Under the pieces are notes generated by a model. The model did not search any database. It had not been told where the DNA came from and worked only from the letters and a program-made list of their open reading frames with translations. A program made the translations under genes and the position numbers. Of a DNA stretch of 40,505 nt, positions 1-7,258 are shown in pieces. The stretch's first letter is position 1; each line of letters starts with the position of its first letter. This stretch comes from 73-13 sp035556075. GTDB taxonomy: Bacteria; Actinomycetota; Actinomycetes; Actinomycetales; Microbacteriaceae. The stretch lies in the NCBI GenBank assembly GCA_035556075.1, contig DATMFQ010000029.1, forward strand, positions 1 to 40,505. Reading direction: 5' to 3'.

Positions 1-3000
1 ACGAAGTCGGTCGACGAGGGCCCCGCGGTCGATCAGGACGGCACGCCGATCACGCGACCGGGTCCGTATGTGTTCACCGCGGTGTGCACCTTCCTCGGTG
101 CCAACGCGCTGAACACCACGTTCTCGCTCGCGCACGGTGCCACCTGGACCTCGCCGGCCACCGTGCCCACCGGTTCCTCCTGCACGGTGACGGAGACGAC
201 GGCGAACGGTGCCGGGAACGCGACGACCGACATCACGCTGACGAACGGCACCACGGATCCGCCCGTGCCGCACCTGAACACGAAGTCGGTGAGCTTCGTG
301 CTCGAGGCGGACAGCACCGGCGCGCCCGCCGAGATCTCGCTCGCCGTCGAGAACACCTTCGGTGCCGGGCAGCTGCGCATCGACAAGGCCGTGACCGGTG
401 CCGGCCAGGCGCTCTGGGGCAACGCGAGCTTCACGATCGACGTCGAGTGCACGCTCGACTCCGCCGTGCCCTCGACGGTGTACACCGGGTCGTTCACCCT
501 CTCGAAGACGACCCCGAGCAGCCCGGTCATCACGAACCTCGCGACCGGCGCGGCCTGTGTCGTGAGCGAGTCCGCGACCGGCGGTGCGAACCAGGTCACC
601 GTCTCGCCGACGACCGTCACGATCGCGAATGCGACGGCGTCCCCGCAGGTGGCGACGGTGACGAACACCTTCCAGACCGGCACCGTCCGGGTGACGAAGG
701 CACTGAGCGGCGCCCCGGCGGCGAGCCTCACCCCCGCGACTGGCCACGTCTACGAGTTTGCGATCACCTGCACCCGCACCGTGAACGGCGCCTCGGTGAA
801 CATCGACGCCTCCATCCCCGGTGGGACCACCCGCACCGTGACCGGCGCCGGCTCCGCGGACTGGACCGGCCTACCGACGGGAGCCTCCTGCACCGTGACC
901 GAGACCGACTCCGGCCTCGCCTCGAGCACGACGGTGTCGCCGACCGGTGGCACGGTGACCGTCGGCAACGGCAACGTGCGGACCGTCACGGTGACGAACA
1001 CCTTCGCGAACGGCTCCCTGCCGGTCAGCAAGGCGGTCACGGGCACTGGCGCCGCATTCGCCCCAGCGAGCTTCACCGCGACGGTCAGCTGCACCTGGCA
1101 CGGGGTCGCGGTGCCGCTGCCGGCGAGCGGGGTCATCACCCTGACGGCGGGCAACACGACGACCGTCACGGGCATCCCGGTCGGCTCCGTCTGCGCCGTG
1201 GTCGAGAACGACCACGGCCAGGCGCTGCCGAACCCGTCGACACCGACGAGTGTCACCGTGACGGACGGCGGCACGCCGACGACGACGCTCGCCCTGACGA
1301 ACGAGTACGAGCTCGCGAGCCTGTCCGTCACGAAGGAGGTGCTCACGACCTCGAGCCCGGTCCCGACCGGCTTCGCCTTCTCGGTTGTGTGCACGTTCAA
1401 CGGCGCCACGGTGCTCAACACGACGTTCACGCTCGATGACGCCGGGGTCCAGACCTTCACCGGCCTGCCCGCACGGGCCGCGTGCACGGTGGTCGAAACC
1501 GATAACCGCGGCGCCGACGACACCGTGGTGTCGGGCTCGTCCGCGGGTGGGGCCACGCCGACCCAGGCGACGCGCACCATCGTCTTCGCGAGCCTGACGC
1601 CCGACGCGGCGGCCGCCCCGGTGACGCAGAACACCGCGCTGTTCAGCAACACCTATGGGGTCTCCGGCCTCTCGGTGACGAAGCACCTCGACGGCGGCGC
1701 CGCCTACCGCGGCAACGCCGAGACGTTCCCCGTCGACGTGGTGTGCATGTACGGCACCGACGAGCTCGTCAACGAGACCGTCACCCTCTCGGCCGCCTCG
1801 CCGACGGCGAGCTGGACCTCGATCGTCCCCGGGGCCGTGTGCGACATCACGGAGACGAATGCGGGCGACGCCGACGTCACGACCGTCGCGGTCGACGGCG
1901 GGACGGCCACGACCGGCACGACGACCACGATCACTGTGGTGGACGGCTCGGTCACCGACGTCGACTTCACGAACTGGTACCTCACCGGCTCGGTCGCCGT
2001 CACGAAGTTCTTCGAGAACGGCGCGGCCGGGACGAAGTTCGGCACCGCTGACTACGAAGTGCAGCTCACCTGCACGCTCGACAGCGTGCCGTTCACGGTC
2101 CCCGGCGGGGCGATCCGCACGCTGAGCGCGACGAGCCCGGCGACGACGTACACCGGTCTGCCGACCGGCACCGCGTGCGACCTCGTCGAGCTGAACGACG
2201 GCGGGGCGACCGCGACCCGGATCATCGACGCGACGACCGGTGCCACCGGCCCGACGCTCGTGACGCCGGCCTCGGCGGGGCACGCATTCGTCATCGACAC
2301 GACCGGCGCGACGCTCGCGGTGACTGACCACGCGCAGACGCCGCTCGGCGTCGTCAACCGCTACGAGTTCGCCTCGGTGAGCGCGACGAAGACGGTCGAC
2401 ACCGGCGGTGCGCTCGATGCGACCGGGGCCCCGGTCGAGTACGGGCCGTTCGAGGTGACGCTGACCTGCACGCTCGACGGGGTCGCCATTGACGCGGCCG
2501 AGTCGGCGACGCAGTCCTTCTTCGCGGGCGACACCGTGACCTGGACGGAGCTCGCGGTCGGCGCGGACTGCCTCATCGAGGAGACCGACACGGCGGACGC
2601 CGCCGAGGTCGAGCTCCTCGTGACGCAGGACGGCGTCGTGGCGCCGGCGGCGACGGCGACCTCGACGGTGCTCGACCCGCTCGTCGGCCTCACCGAGGGC
2701 AATGAGGTGGCGGTGACGAACACCTTCGATGTCGTCGAGCTCGAGATCACGAAGGCCGTGCTCGGCACGGACACCGGCCGCGCGAGCGGGACCTACCCGG
2801 TCACGCTCGAGTGCACGCTGACGGACGCGAGCCACCCGGCACCGGGCCTGGCGATCCGCAGTGTCGCCGCCGAGATCGGCGGGCCCCTCGGGCTCACCGT
2901 CGTCGAGACCGACCTGCCGGCAGGGGCGGAGTGCATGCTGACGGAGACCGACGCGGGCTCGGCGAACGAGACGCAGATCTCGGTCGGCGCCACCGCGGCG

Positions 3001-3210
3001 ACGATCGGGCGCATGGCCGTCTTCACGCTCGCGACCGGGCTGACCGCCCCGCTCGCGATCACGGTGACGAACATGTTCAACCTGCCCGCCACGGGACTCG
3101 ACTCCGGCTCACTCGGGATCCTCGGGCTCAGCCTCCTCGGTGGCGGCCTCGGCCTGTTCGCGTTGCTGGCCTGGCTCCGCCGACGCGACCCGAGCACGGC
3201 GCGCCGCTGA
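1..3210 (+). CDS. LPXTG-anchored surface protein with DUF5979 repeats (5' end outside window)
   Basis: The frame is open from base 1, and the first codons already lie inside a repeat, so the true start is upstream and 1069 residues are visible. These form about nine repeats of roughly 100-120 residues. Each carries a 'VTK' opening, a Cys-Thr strand, a 'GLPTGAxCTVTET' turn and a 'VTNTF'-type ending, which is the pattern of DUF5979 Ig-like surface domains. Two conserved Cys per repeat could form a disulfide. The C-terminus is a complete sorting signal: LPATG at 3082-3096, a Gly/Leu-rich membrane helix and a RRR tail, so sortase should attach the protein to peptidoglycan. The likely role is a cell-surface stalk or adhesin; no ligand can be read from the sequence. 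No signal peptide is visible because the N-terminus is missing. A strong hairpin follows the stop. Confidence 0.9.
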   Translation, partial: TKSVDEGPAVDQDGTPITRPGPYVFTAVCTFLGANALNTTFSLAHGATWTSPATVPTGSSCTVTETTANGAGNATTDITLTNGTTDPPVPHLNTKSVSFVLEADSTGAPAEISLAVENTFGAGQLRIDKAVTGAGQALWGNASFTIDVECTLDSAVPSTVYTGSFTLSKTTPSSPVITNLATGAACVVSESATGGANQVTVSPTTVTIANATASPQVATVTNTFQTGTVRVTKALSGAPAASLTPATGHVYEFAITCTRTVNGASVNIDASIPGGTTRTVTGAGSADWTGLPTGASCTVTETDSGLASSTTVSPTGGTVTVGNGNVRTVTVTNTFANGSLPVSKAVTGTGAAFAPASFTATVSCTWHGVAVPLPASGVITLTAGNTTTVTGIPVGSVCAVVENDHGQALPNPSTPTSVTVTDGGTPTTTLALTNEYELASLSVTKEVLTTSSPVPTGFAFSVVCTFNGATVLNTTFTLDDAGVQTFTGLPARAACTVVETDNRGADDTVVSGSSAGGATPTQATRTIVFASLTPDAAAAPVTQNTALFSNTYGVSGLSVTKHLDGGAAYRGNAETFPVDVVCMYGTDELVNETVTLSAASPTASWTSIVPGAVCDITETNAGDADVTTVAVDGGTATTGTTTTITVVDGSVTDVDFTNWYLTGSVAVTKFFENGAAGTKFGTADYEVQLTCTLDSVPFTVPGGAIRTLSATSPATTYTGLPTGTACDLVELNDGGATATRIIDATTGATGPTLVTPASAGHAFVIDTTGATLAVTDHAQTPLGVVNRYEFASVSATKTVDTGGALDATGAPVEYGPFEVTLTCTLDGVAIDAAESATQSFFAGDTVTWTELAVGADCLIEETDTADAAEVELLVTQDGVVAPAATATSTVLDPLVGLTEGNEVAVTNTFDVVELEITKAVLGTDTGRASGTYPVTLECTLTDASHPAPGLAIRSVAAEIGGPLGLTVVETDLPAGAECMLTETDAGSANETQISVGATAATIGRMAVFTLATGLTAPLAITVTNMFNLPATGLDSGSLGILGLSLLGGGLGLFALLAWLRRRDPSTARR

Positions 3211-3216
3211 TCGATC

Positions 3217-3261
3217 GCGGCCGTCTCGGCTGGTGCGCACCGCGCCCGCCGAGACGGCCGC
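3217..3261 (+). terminator. Strong hairpin terminator after the surface protein gene
   Basis: A perfect 14-bp stem (GCGGCCGTCTCGGC at 3217-3230 with its complement at 3248-3261) closes a 17-nt loop, 7 bases after the stop. No T-run follows, as is common for terminators in high-GC actinobacteria. It separates the surface protein from purA. Confidence 0.8.
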
Positions 3262-3275
3262 GCGGGGCGACCCGG

Positions 3276-3281
3276 TAGGAT
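3276..3281 (+). promoter_or_regulatory. -10 box of purA (TAGGAT)
   Basis: TAGGAT fits the actinobacterial TAnnnT -10 pattern and lies 28 bases before the purA ATG. This predicts a leader of about 20 nt, which contains the Shine-Dalgarno GGAGGAG at 3301-3307. purA thus has a leader, unlike most purine genes in this window. Confidence 0.55.
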
Positions 3282-3309
3282 TGACCGTCGGTCTGCACGA
3301 GGAGGAGCT

Positions 3310-4596
3310 ATGCCCGCAGTCGTGATCATCGGCGTCCAATGGGGTGACGAGGGCAAGGGGAAGGCGACCGACCTGCTCGGCTCGCGCATCGACTACGTCG
3401 TCAAGTTCAATGGCGGGAACAACGCCGGCCACACGGTCGTCGTCGGTGACGAGAAGTACGCGCTCCACCTGCTGCCGTCGGGGATCCTCTCACCCGGTGT
3501 CGTGCCGATCATCGGCAACGGTGTCGTCGTCGACCTCGAGGTCCTCTGGCAGGAGCTCGATGGTCTCATCGCCCGCGGCATCGATGTGAGCCGCCTCATC
3601 GTCAGCGCGAACGCGCACGTCATCACGAAATACCACGTGACGATGGACAAGGTCACGGAGCGATTCCTTGGCAAGCGTCAGATCGGCACCACCGGCCGCG
3701 GCATCGGCCCGACCTACGCGGACAAGATCAACCGCGTCGGCATCCGCATCCAGGACCTCTTCGACGAGAGCATCCTCCGGCAGAAGGTCGAGGCGGCGCT
3801 CGCGCAGAAGAACCACCTGCTCGTCAAGGTGTACAACCGCCGCGCGATCACGGTCGACGAGGTCGTCGAGGAGCTGCTCGCCTCCGCCGAGCGGCTCCGG
3901 CCGATGGTCGCCGACACGGGCCTCGTGCTCGACGCGGCACTGCGCGCCGGCAAGAATGTCGTCCTCGAGGGCGGTCAGGCGACGATGCTCGATGTCGACC
4001 ACGGCACGTACCCGTTCGTGACCAGCTCGAGCGCGACCGCGGGCGGCGCCGCGACCGGCTCCGGCATCGGCCCGAGCCGTCTCGACCGCATTGTCGGCAT
4101 TGCGAAGGCGTATGTGACGCGCGTCGGCGCGGGACCCTTCCCGACCGAGCTCGATGACGAATGGGGTGAGCGGCTCCGCAGCGTCGGTCACGAGTACGGG
4201 ACCACGACCGGGCGCCCGCGCCGCACCGGCTGGTACGACGCGCTCATCACCCGCTATGCGACCCGGGTCAACGGCATCACCGACCTCGTCCTCACGAAGC
4301 TCGACGTGCTCTCGGGTATCGAGCGCATCCCGGTCTGCGTCGCCTACGACGTCGACGGGGTGCGGCACGAGGAGATGCCGGTGTCGCAGACCGACTTCCA
4401 CCACGCGAAGCCGATCTACGAGGAATTCCCGGGCTGGAGCGAGGACATTTCGGGCGCCCGCAGCTTCGAGGACCTGCCGCGCAACGCCCAGGACTATGTG
4501 CTCGCCCTCGAGGCGATCAGCGGGACCCGGATCTCCGTCATCGGGGTCGGTCCGGAGCGCGACCAGGTCATCGTCCGCCACGACCTCCTCGCGTGA
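3310..4596 (+). CDS. purA: Adenylosuccinate synthetase
   Basis: Joins IMP and aspartate, driven by GTP, to give adenylosuccinate, the first step from IMP to AMP; cytosolic. The 428-residue length is normal for the family. Visible signatures are the P-loop-like GDEGKGK near residue 12 with the catalytic Asp, NGGNNAGHTV near residue 37 with the catalytic His, the IMP-binding GTTGRGIGPTYADK near residue 127, and the C-terminal KLDVLSG that forms the guanine-binding region. ATG is chosen because GGAGGAG sits at normal spacing and the protein begins with the usual 'PAVVIIGVQWGDEG'. The gene is bounded by a terminator upstream and is followed 23 bp later by a chorismate mutase with its own promoter, so it is probably monocistronic. 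Confidence 0.98.
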   Translation: MPAVVIIGVQWGDEGKGKATDLLGSRIDYVVKFNGGNNAGHTVVVGDEKYALHLLPSGILSPGVVPIIGNGVVVDLEVLWQELDGLIARGIDVSRLIVSANAHVITKYHVTMDKVTERFLGKRQIGTTGRGIGPTYADKINRVGIRIQDLFDESILRQKVEAALAQKNHLLVKVYNRRAITVDEVVEELLASAERLRPMVADTGLVLDAALRAGKNVVLEGGQATMLDVDHGTYPFVTSSSATAGGAATGSGIGPSRLDRIVGIAKAYVTRVGAGPFPTELDDEWGERLRSVGHEYGTTTGRPRRTGWYDALITRYATRVNGITDLVLTKLDVLSGIERIPVCVAYDVDGVRHEEMPVSQTDFHHAKPIYEEFPGWSEDISGARSFEDLPRNAQDYVLALEAISGTRISVIGVGPERDQVIVRHDLLA

Positions 4597-4607
4597 GCGC
4601 ACCGCGG

Positions 4608-4613
4608 TAGCGT
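4608..4613 (+). promoter_or_regulatory. Leaderless promoter of the chorismate mutase gene (TAGCGT)
   Basis: TAGCGT is followed by exactly 6 bases and then ATG, so transcription should begin at or within a base of the start codon. There is no Shine-Dalgarno sequence. Confidence 0.55.
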
Positions 4614-4619
4614 GGCAGC

Positions 4620-4916
4620 ATGACCGATTCGCCCGTCCTCCCCCAGCTGGCGGAGCTGCGCCGGTCGATCGACAACATCGACGCGGCGCTCATCCACATG
4701 CTCGCCGAGCGGTTTCGCGCGACGCAGGCGGTCGGCCGGCTCAAGGCCGCCCACGGACTGCCGCCGTCGGACCTGGAGCGGGAGCGCCTGCAGACGGCGC
4801 GGCTCAAGGCGCTCGCCGAGGAGGCCGAGCTCGACCCCGAGTTCGCCGAGAAGTACTTCAACTTCATCGTCGCCGAAGTGATCCGACACCACACGCAGAT
4901 CGCGCAGGGCGGCTGA
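4620..4916 (+). CDS. Chorismate mutase, AroQ class
   Basis: Converts chorismate to prephenate, the branch toward Phe and Tyr. The 98-residue product is almost wholly helical, as expected of the AroQ fold. It shows the family pattern LRRSIDNIDAALIHMLAERF (residues 9-28), 'TQAVGRLKAAHGLPPSD' and a C-terminal helix 'FAEKYFNFIVAEVIRHH'. Catalytic Arg and Lys residues at the usual places (the N-terminal Arg pair and 'GRLKA') are present. Length and pattern suit a free-standing monofunctional enzyme, with no prephenate dehydratase or DAHP synthase fused. A leaderless promoter supports the ATG. The neighbouring gene converges from the other strand with only 6 bp between stops. Free chorismate mutases in actinobacteria often work with DAHP synthase; none is in the window. 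Confidence 0.88.
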   Translation: MTDSPVLPQLAELRRSIDNIDAALIHMLAERFRATQAVGRLKAAHGLPPSDLERERLQTARLKALAEEAELDPEFAEKYFNFIVAEVIRHHTQIAQGG

Positions 4917-4922
4917 AGCCCC

Positions 4923-5582
4923 CTACAGCGCGTCGAGGAATGCGGTGACCTCGTCCGCCACTACCGGCAGCTCGAGCGTGCGCACCTCCGCCCGCGTGTG
5001 CGCAACCGCACCGGTCGGCGTCCCCGCGTCGATCCGGTGCACCGCGCGCTGCAGCCCGGCCACCCCGGTGGGGCTTGCCGCATCGTCGCGGATGATCGCG
5101 CCGATCCGGTCGCCGGACAACCGTGCCGGGGTCTCCGCCTCGGGGAATGTCGCGAGCACCTCGGTCGCGAGCCGACCCGCGCGGAGTATGACGGCGAGCC
5201 GGTGCGTCGTCGGGCCCGCGCCGATGAGGAGCAGGCGGTGCTCGGGCGCCCGGCGGTGCCGCGCGAGGTCGCGCAGTCGCGTCGCGAGGTAGTCCTCGGT
5301 CGTCAGCCCCGTCGCGGGATCGAGTGCGCCGCGGCGATGGAGCGCAGCGAAGGCGCCCTCCGACCAGGCGAGCGCGAGGTCCCGGATCTCCGCATCGGTG
5401 GGGTCGAGGCCGCTGGCCACCCGCAGCGCGGTCGTCAGGTCGGCGAAGGCGTCGGCGAGGGCCACACCGTCCTCACCACGCCGGGTGCCGAGCCACCGTA
5501 CGCCCGCGCTCGTGTCCGCGGCCTCGACCCCGCGGGTCAGGTGTGCGATGGCCGAGCTGAGATCGCGATCGCCGAATTCCAT
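4923..5582 (-). CDS. Degenerate GGDEF-like protein
   Basis: A 219-residue soluble protein with no obvious membrane segment. Residues 87-110 read LDPATGLTTEDYLATRLRDL, the shape of the opening motif of diguanylate cyclase (GGDEF) domains (D-x-LTGL-x-NR...). About 65 residues later RLSGDRIGAII stands where RLGGDEFAVLL would be. The metal-binding Asp motif between them is missing (LLLIGAGPTTHR instead), and the signature is SGDRI, so it should not make c-di-GMP. I infer a catalytically dead regulatory or structural GGDEF relative; an unrelated fold is possible. It is transcribed divergently from the fused sigma factor gene across a 165-bp gap and may belong to the same regulatory unit. No clear Shine-Dalgarno precedes the ATG. 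Confidence 0.55.
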   Translation of the reverse strand: MEFGDRDLSSAIAHLTRGVEAADTSAGVRWLGTRRGEDGVALADAFADLTTALRVASGLDPTDAEIRDLALAWSEGAFAALHRRGALDPATGLTTEDYLATRLRDLARHRRAPEHRLLLIGAGPTTHRLAVILRAGRLATEVLATFPEAETPARLSGDRIGAIIRDDAASPTGVAGLQRAVHRIDAGTPTGAVAHTRAEVRTLELPVVADEVTAFLDAL

Positions 5583-5659
5583 GTCGATGAAGAGAGCGGC
5601 GCGCGACGGATTCGTGACGCGAACGCACGAAATTCCTCGCCCGGGCGCGCTGCGGAGCG

Positions 5660-5665
5660 TATCCT
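5660..5665 (+). promoter_or_regulatory. Possible -10 box for the fused sigma factor gene (TATCCT)
   Basis: TATCCT lies in the divergent gap upstream of the sigma factor. If used, transcription would start near 5671-5673, which excludes the in-frame ATG at 5670 and favours GTG 5718 or 5748 as the start. No convincing -35 was found, so an ECF-type autoregulated promoter elsewhere is possible. Confidence 0.3.
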
Positions 5666-5747
5666 ACGGATGCCGAGCCCGAACGGCGAGCGCCCTGAGT
5701 GCGCTCTCGCACCGTCCGTGACCCGGTTCGGCAGATGCGGGGGTGAG

Positions 5748-7235
5748 GTGGCCGAGGACGAGGAAGTCGGCGACGCCGAACTGCTGCGCCGCATCCGCAC
5801 CGGTGACCTCGACGCGATGGGGGTGCTGTACCAGCGGCACCGCGAGGCGGCGCTCCGAGTCGCCACCGCGGTGAGCGGGGACCCGGATCTCGCGCAGGAT
5901 CTCGTCAGCAGCGCATTCGAGCGCATACATGCCGCGCTGATGCGCGGGCACGGTCCGCAGGAGTCCTTCCGCGCATACCTCTACACCGTCATCCGTCGGC
6001 TCGCGATCGAGGCCGGGCAGGCGCGCGCCCGCGAGGACGACGTCGGTGACTGGGAGCCGTACGACGCGGCGACCGCGCTCGCGGACCAGACCGATGGCTC
6101 CGTCGAGGCGAGGCTCGTCGCGACCGCCTTCGGCGCGCTGCCGGAGCGCCACCAGGCGGTGCTGTGGTACCTCGATGTCGAGGATCTCACCCCGGCGCAG
6201 GCCGCCCCACTGTTCAATCTGACGCCGAATGCGGTGTCGGCGCTCGCGATCCGAGCTCGCGACGCGCTCCGGGACGCGTACGTGCAGGCGCACGTGTCCG
6301 ACTCGCCCGTCCACGCGGACTGCGGCCCCGTCCGGCGGCTGCTCGGTGCGCGCGCCCGTGATCGCCTTGCCGCGCGCGACCGGGTCAAGGTCGAGGCACA
6401 CTTGGCCGTCTGCGACGAATGCCCCGCGGTCCTCGCCGAGCTCCGGGACGTCAGCGGCGGCCTCCGTAGCGCATTCGGTCCCATCGCCATCGGCGCAGCC
6501 GCCGCGGGCGGGGTCGCCGCGGCCAGCCTCGCGGGCGGGGCGCAGTCCGCCCAGGCCGCGACCGTGCCGCCGAGCGGCGGGAGATCCGTCTCGGACGTCG
6601 TCGAGAAGGCGGTCATCGCCGCGGTCGCCGTCCTCGCCGTCGTCGGCATCGGCTCCGCGATCGTCAACGTGACGCAGCTGCCCGCGACCGACCCCGGCGC
6701 GATGCCGACGGCACCCACGCCGAGTGTCGCCGCGCCGAGCCCGTCGCCCACGAGCACCACCCCCACCCCTCGCGCGACGCCGTCGTCGTCGTCCACCCCG
6801 ACCCCCGAGCCGACGCCCCCCGTCGTGCCGCCGGTCCGGCCGCAGCCGGCGCCGCCCCCGACCCCCGAGCCGGTGCCCACGCAGTCGCTCCCGCCTGAGG
6901 CCTCTCTCTTTCTCGACGTCGTCGACGAGGGCGACGCGGGCCTTGGCGACGGCACCCGCACCAGCCGGATCATCGTCGAGGTGAAGAACACCGCGCGGGT
7001 GCCGATCGACGCGGCCCTCAAACTGCGACTGCCGGGCGGCATGCAGGTCGACAGCGCCCGAGCGATCGATGGCGACCCCGAGTGGACCTGCCCCGCCGCG
7101 CCCACGAACCCGCTCGAGTGCACGGCCGTCCGGATCCCGGCCGGCGACACCGTCAGCATCGAGGTGCCCGTGCTCACCCCGGCGGCCGACATCGACAGCC
7201 GCCCGGTGGCGAACCTCCGCATCGCGAACTCCTGA
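5748..7235 (+). CDS. ECF-like sigma factor fused to zinc finger, membrane anchor and exterior domain
   Basis: About 495 residues from GTG 5748 (GGGGG upstream; in-frame alternatives are ATG 5670 and GTG 5718). Order of parts: sigma70 region 2 (about 8-90, 'DAMGVLYQRHREAALRVA', 'DLAQDLVSSAFERI', 'FRAYLYTVIRRLAIE'); region 4 (about 122-182, 'LPERHQAVLWYLDVEDLTPAQAA' with its helix-turn-helix); a zinc finger of anti-sigma type (Cys192, then His218-x3-Cys222-x2-Cys225); an Ala/Gly-rich hydrophobic stretch (244-265); a clear membrane helix (287-307); a Pro/Ser/Thr-rich linker (about 312-385); and a C-terminal beta-rich domain resembling DUF11/CARDB repeats. I infer a transcription factor tethered at the membrane whose exterior domain senses the envelope. 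If both hydrophobic stretches cross the membrane, the C-terminus would instead be inside. ECF groups with C-terminal zinc-finger/membrane extensions are known in actinobacteria; targets here are unknown. Confidence 0.8.
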   Translation: MAEDEEVGDAELLRRIRTGDLDAMGVLYQRHREAALRVATAVSGDPDLAQDLVSSAFERIHAALMRGHGPQESFRAYLYTVIRRLAIEAGQARAREDDVGDWEPYDAATALADQTDGSVEARLVATAFGALPERHQAVLWYLDVEDLTPAQAAPLFNLTPNAVSALAIRARDALRDAYVQAHVSDSPVHADCGPVRRLLGARARDRLAARDRVKVEAHLAVCDECPAVLAELRDVSGGLRSAFGPIAIGAAAAGGVAAASLAGGAQSAQAATVPPSGGRSVSDVVEKAVIAAVAVLAVVGIGSAIVNVTQLPATDPGAMPTAPTPSVAAPSPSPTSTTPTPRATPSSSSTPTPEPTPPVVPPVRPQPAPPPTPEPVPTQSLPPEASLFLDVVDEGDAGLGDGTRTSRIIVEVKNTARVPIDAALKLRLPGGMQVDSARAIDGDPEWTCPAAPTNPLECTAVRIPAGDTVSIEVPVLTPAADIDSRPVANLRIANS

Positions 7236-7246
7236 TCGCGGCTCGG

Positions 7247-7252
7247 TAGGCT
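7247..7252 (+). promoter_or_regulatory. Leaderless promoter of purL (TAGGCT)
   Basis: TAGGCT, 6 bases, then GTG: the same layout as at purS and purD in this window. It fixes the purL start at 7259. Confidence 0.6.
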
Positions 7253-7258
7253 GGAGCG

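Noticed and set aside
871..2835. Long minus-strand open frame (654 codons) opposite the surface protein
   Set aside because: Arg/Gly/Ala-rich with no domain; it mirrors the repeat structure of the real gene in a GC-rich frame.
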